DNA of 64,000 nt from Acidobacterium sp. (GTDB lineage: Bacteria; Acidobacteriota; Terriglobia; Terriglobales; Acidobacteriaceae), in assembly GCA_003166955.1 (NCBI GenBank), contig PMUI01000107.1, positions 1 to 64,000 of the forward strand. The letters run 5' to 3'. Below the pieces are notes generated by a model. The model worked only from the letters and a program-made list of their open reading frames with translations. It was not told the origin of the DNA and did no database searches. Below are positions 62,565-64,000 of this stretch, piece after piece. Position numbers and translations under genes: made by a program. The stretch's first letter is position 1, and every line of letters starts with the position of its first letter.

Positions 62565-64000
62565 TCACAACGGCAGTGACAATATCCCATGCAGCGGGAT
62601 GCGAATCCAGGCCGGGCGACTATTCAGTTCGTACACGAGTTCATACAGCGCTTTATCGAGCATATAGATTTGCAGCAGCTGATCGAAGTCCGCTCGATCC
62701 GCCGGTACGATGGGCGAGTCCGCGATGCTCTCGCGATACGATCGCAGAAACTCGCCCGAAACAGAAACCTCCCACAGCCGCGCCCACGATTCGAGCTGCG
62801 CAAAATCCTCCGGGCGCCGCGTCGTGTACTGCGTGAGCGCAACAAACGCCGCATAGCTGAAGGAGCGCAGCATCCCGGCCACGTCCTTCAGTGGAGAGTG
62901 TTTTGCCCGGCGTTCCGCGAGCGGCCGCGCCGGTTCGCCCTCAAAATCGAGAATCGCAAAGTCGCCCTTCGAGCGCAGCACCTGCCCGAGGTGGTAATCG
63001 CCGTGGATGCGCGTCCACTGCCCAGGGTTCTTCAGCCCCGGAAGCGTGCGAAATTTCGTCAGCAGAACGCCGCGGCGGCTGAGCGCAAGACCTGCAGATT
63101 CGACGATGTCCTCCGGCAACCGCGAGAGATTCGTCTTCAGAAGATCGAAGGCGTGCGCGGCGTGACCCGCGAGACGATCGCGCAACGTTTCCAGATCGCC
63201 GGGCCCTGGATTGCAGGGCGCGAAAGCGGCGTCGCGGCCGGAGGCCAGCGCGCGATGCATCTCCGCGGTGCGGCGGCCCAGCATCGCGGCTGCATCCAGA
63301 TAGATTGCTGCGTGTTCGCGCGCCTCGGGATGCACCTCGTCACCCTCGGATGCATTGGCCGAAACAGCAGGAGATTTCACGGACGCAGTGCTCTCGTAAT
63401 AGCGATCCAGTTCCTCCAGCGTCCACTGCCATCCGTCGCCTTCGTTCTGGACCAGACCCTGCAGCAGCGCCACGGTTGCCAGCTCCTCATCCGCACGGCG
63501 CACCTCGATCGATCCTCCAAACGGCGGAATGTTGGAGAAGTTCGTTGTCTCGGTGAGGAACCGCCCGATCTCCACATCGGGATTCTCGCCGGGCTGTTGG
63601 CGCCGGAACAGCTTCATGATGAGCCGGTCGCCGAAGATGGCGGAGGTGTTGCTCTGCTCCGCAGAGCCCACCCGCGCCGTGAGGGGCTGCGATCCTCGGA
63701 GGCTGCCGAGCACCGAACTCGGCAGGCCGATCAGCGTTCCGCCGCGTGTGCGCAGTTCCTGGCCGCCGGCCAGAATTTCCAGCAGCGCACCGGGCGCACT
63801 CCGTTGCAGGCCTTCGTGCAGAACGCCGGTCCGGGCTGCCGATCCCACAGTGGCGAGAATCTGGTTCGGCGTCAATTCGCGCAGTGCGCCGGCCGATTCG
63901 CCGAAACTCATCGCCAGGCACAGCAGCCAGCTGTCGGAATCGCCTTCGACATAATCGACGCCGACCCAGATCAGGGCAGATTGATGCTCGTCGAACAACA
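62565..64000 (-). CDS. Trehalose synthase/maltokinase, C-terminal part (5' end outside window)
   Basis: The visible 478 residues are a maltokinase-type kinase domain: N-terminal cap, ATP-binding LIMKLFRR, the HGDYHLGQVL catalytic loop and DFEGEP metal site. The frame is open to the window edge and the first codon is an internal TTG, so the gene continues beyond 64000. In relatives this domain is often fused to trehalose synthase (TreS), linking trehalose to maltose-1-phosphate for alpha-glucan synthesis by GlgE. The fusion itself cannot be seen here. Confidence 0.82.
   Translation of the reverse strand, partial: LFDEHQSALIWVGVDYVEGDSDSWLLCLAMSFGESAGALRELTPNQILATVGSAARTGVLHEGLQRSAPGALLEILAGGQELRTRGGTLIGLPSSVLGSLRGSQPLTARVGSAEQSNTSAIFGDRLIMKLFRRQQPGENPDVEIGRFLTETTNFSNIPPFGGSIEVRRADEELATVALLQGLVQNEGDGWQWTLEELDRYYESTASVKSPAVSANASEGDEVHPEAREHAAIYLDAAAMLGRRTAEMHRALASGRDAAFAPCNPGPGDLETLRDRLAGHAAHAFDLLKTNLSRLPEDIVESAGLALSRRGVLLTKFRTLPGLKNPGQWTRIHGDYHLGQVLRSKGDFAILDFEGEPARPLAERRAKHSPLKDVAGMLRSFSYAAFVALTQYTTRRPEDFAQLESWARLWEVSVSGEFLRSYRESIADSPIVPADRADFDQLLQIYMLDKALYELVYELNSRPAWIRIPLHGILSLPL

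Overview
The window reads as a chromosomal segment of a GC-rich Gram-negative bacterium, most likely an acidobacterium (Acidobacteriota, Terriglobia-like). This is an inference from lipid A and outer-membrane genes (lpxB, an OmpA-type protein, an outer-membrane beta-barrel), the phoH-ybeY-CBS-era order, a TreS/maltokinase fusion next to a glycosyltransferase-like gene, the GH115/CE15 hemicellulose pair and the interspersed hairpin repeats. No tRNA, rRNA, CRISPR array or insertion sequence was recognised.

Region 1 (about 40-23130) is a respiratory superlocus, almost entirely on the minus strand. In transcription order it holds a Tat-exported group 1-type [NiFe] hydrogenase (small subunit, large subunit, cytochrome b, maturation protease, hypA, hypB). 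Next come a decaheme MtrA/DmsE-like cytochrome with an MtrB/PioB-like beta-barrel, then two related modules each made of a monoheme cytochrome c, a large multiheme cytochrome and a di-heme cytochrome b (one fused, one split). A NapC/NrfH-like multiheme quinol dehydrogenase, a cytochrome bd oxidase (cydAB) and an acyl-CoA synthetase-acetyltransferase fusion complete it. By motif count the region encodes 42 c-type heme sites. CRP/FNR-type palindromes (xGTGA-N6-TCACx) lie before cydA, one monoheme cytochrome, mtrA (two sites), the hydrogenase operon and a divergent tandem universal stress protein, which suggests one regulon. The simplest model is H2-derived electrons entering the quinone pool and leaving through bd oxidase or through periplasmic cytochromes and an outer-membrane conduit.

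Region 2 (23190-31780) is accessory: a VapBC pair, a YfiH/laccase-domain protein, a GH115 alpha-glucuronidase plus CE15 glucuronoyl esterase operon for glucuronoxylan, a DUF1906 protein and an OmpA-like protein. One of two copies of an interspersed repeat lies here.

Region 3 (31930-46410) has an orphan ABC permease coupled to a CBS-domain membrane protein, a MarR-GNAT fusion with a 33-bp palindrome at its start, an ICMT-like methyltransferase, a PfpI-like protein, the phoH-ybeY-CBS-era housekeeping cluster, an OlsB/OlsA-like acyltransferase pair, a small basic protein, a frameshifted PAS-GGDEF gene, a divergent cupin/SDR pair and a HigBA toxin-antitoxin pair.

Region 4 (46420-64000) has an ABC exporter-lpxB-M1-peptidase-like operon, an RsbW/RsbV-like pair, an M3 peptidase, a tandem ThyX-like protein, DUF2071, fabG, nnrD, tsaE, a membrane protein, a glycosyltransferase-like gene and the 3' part of a TreS/maltokinase gene cut by the window edge. 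Several proteins lack the catalytic residues of their families (M1-like, one SDR, the glycosyltransferase-like protein).
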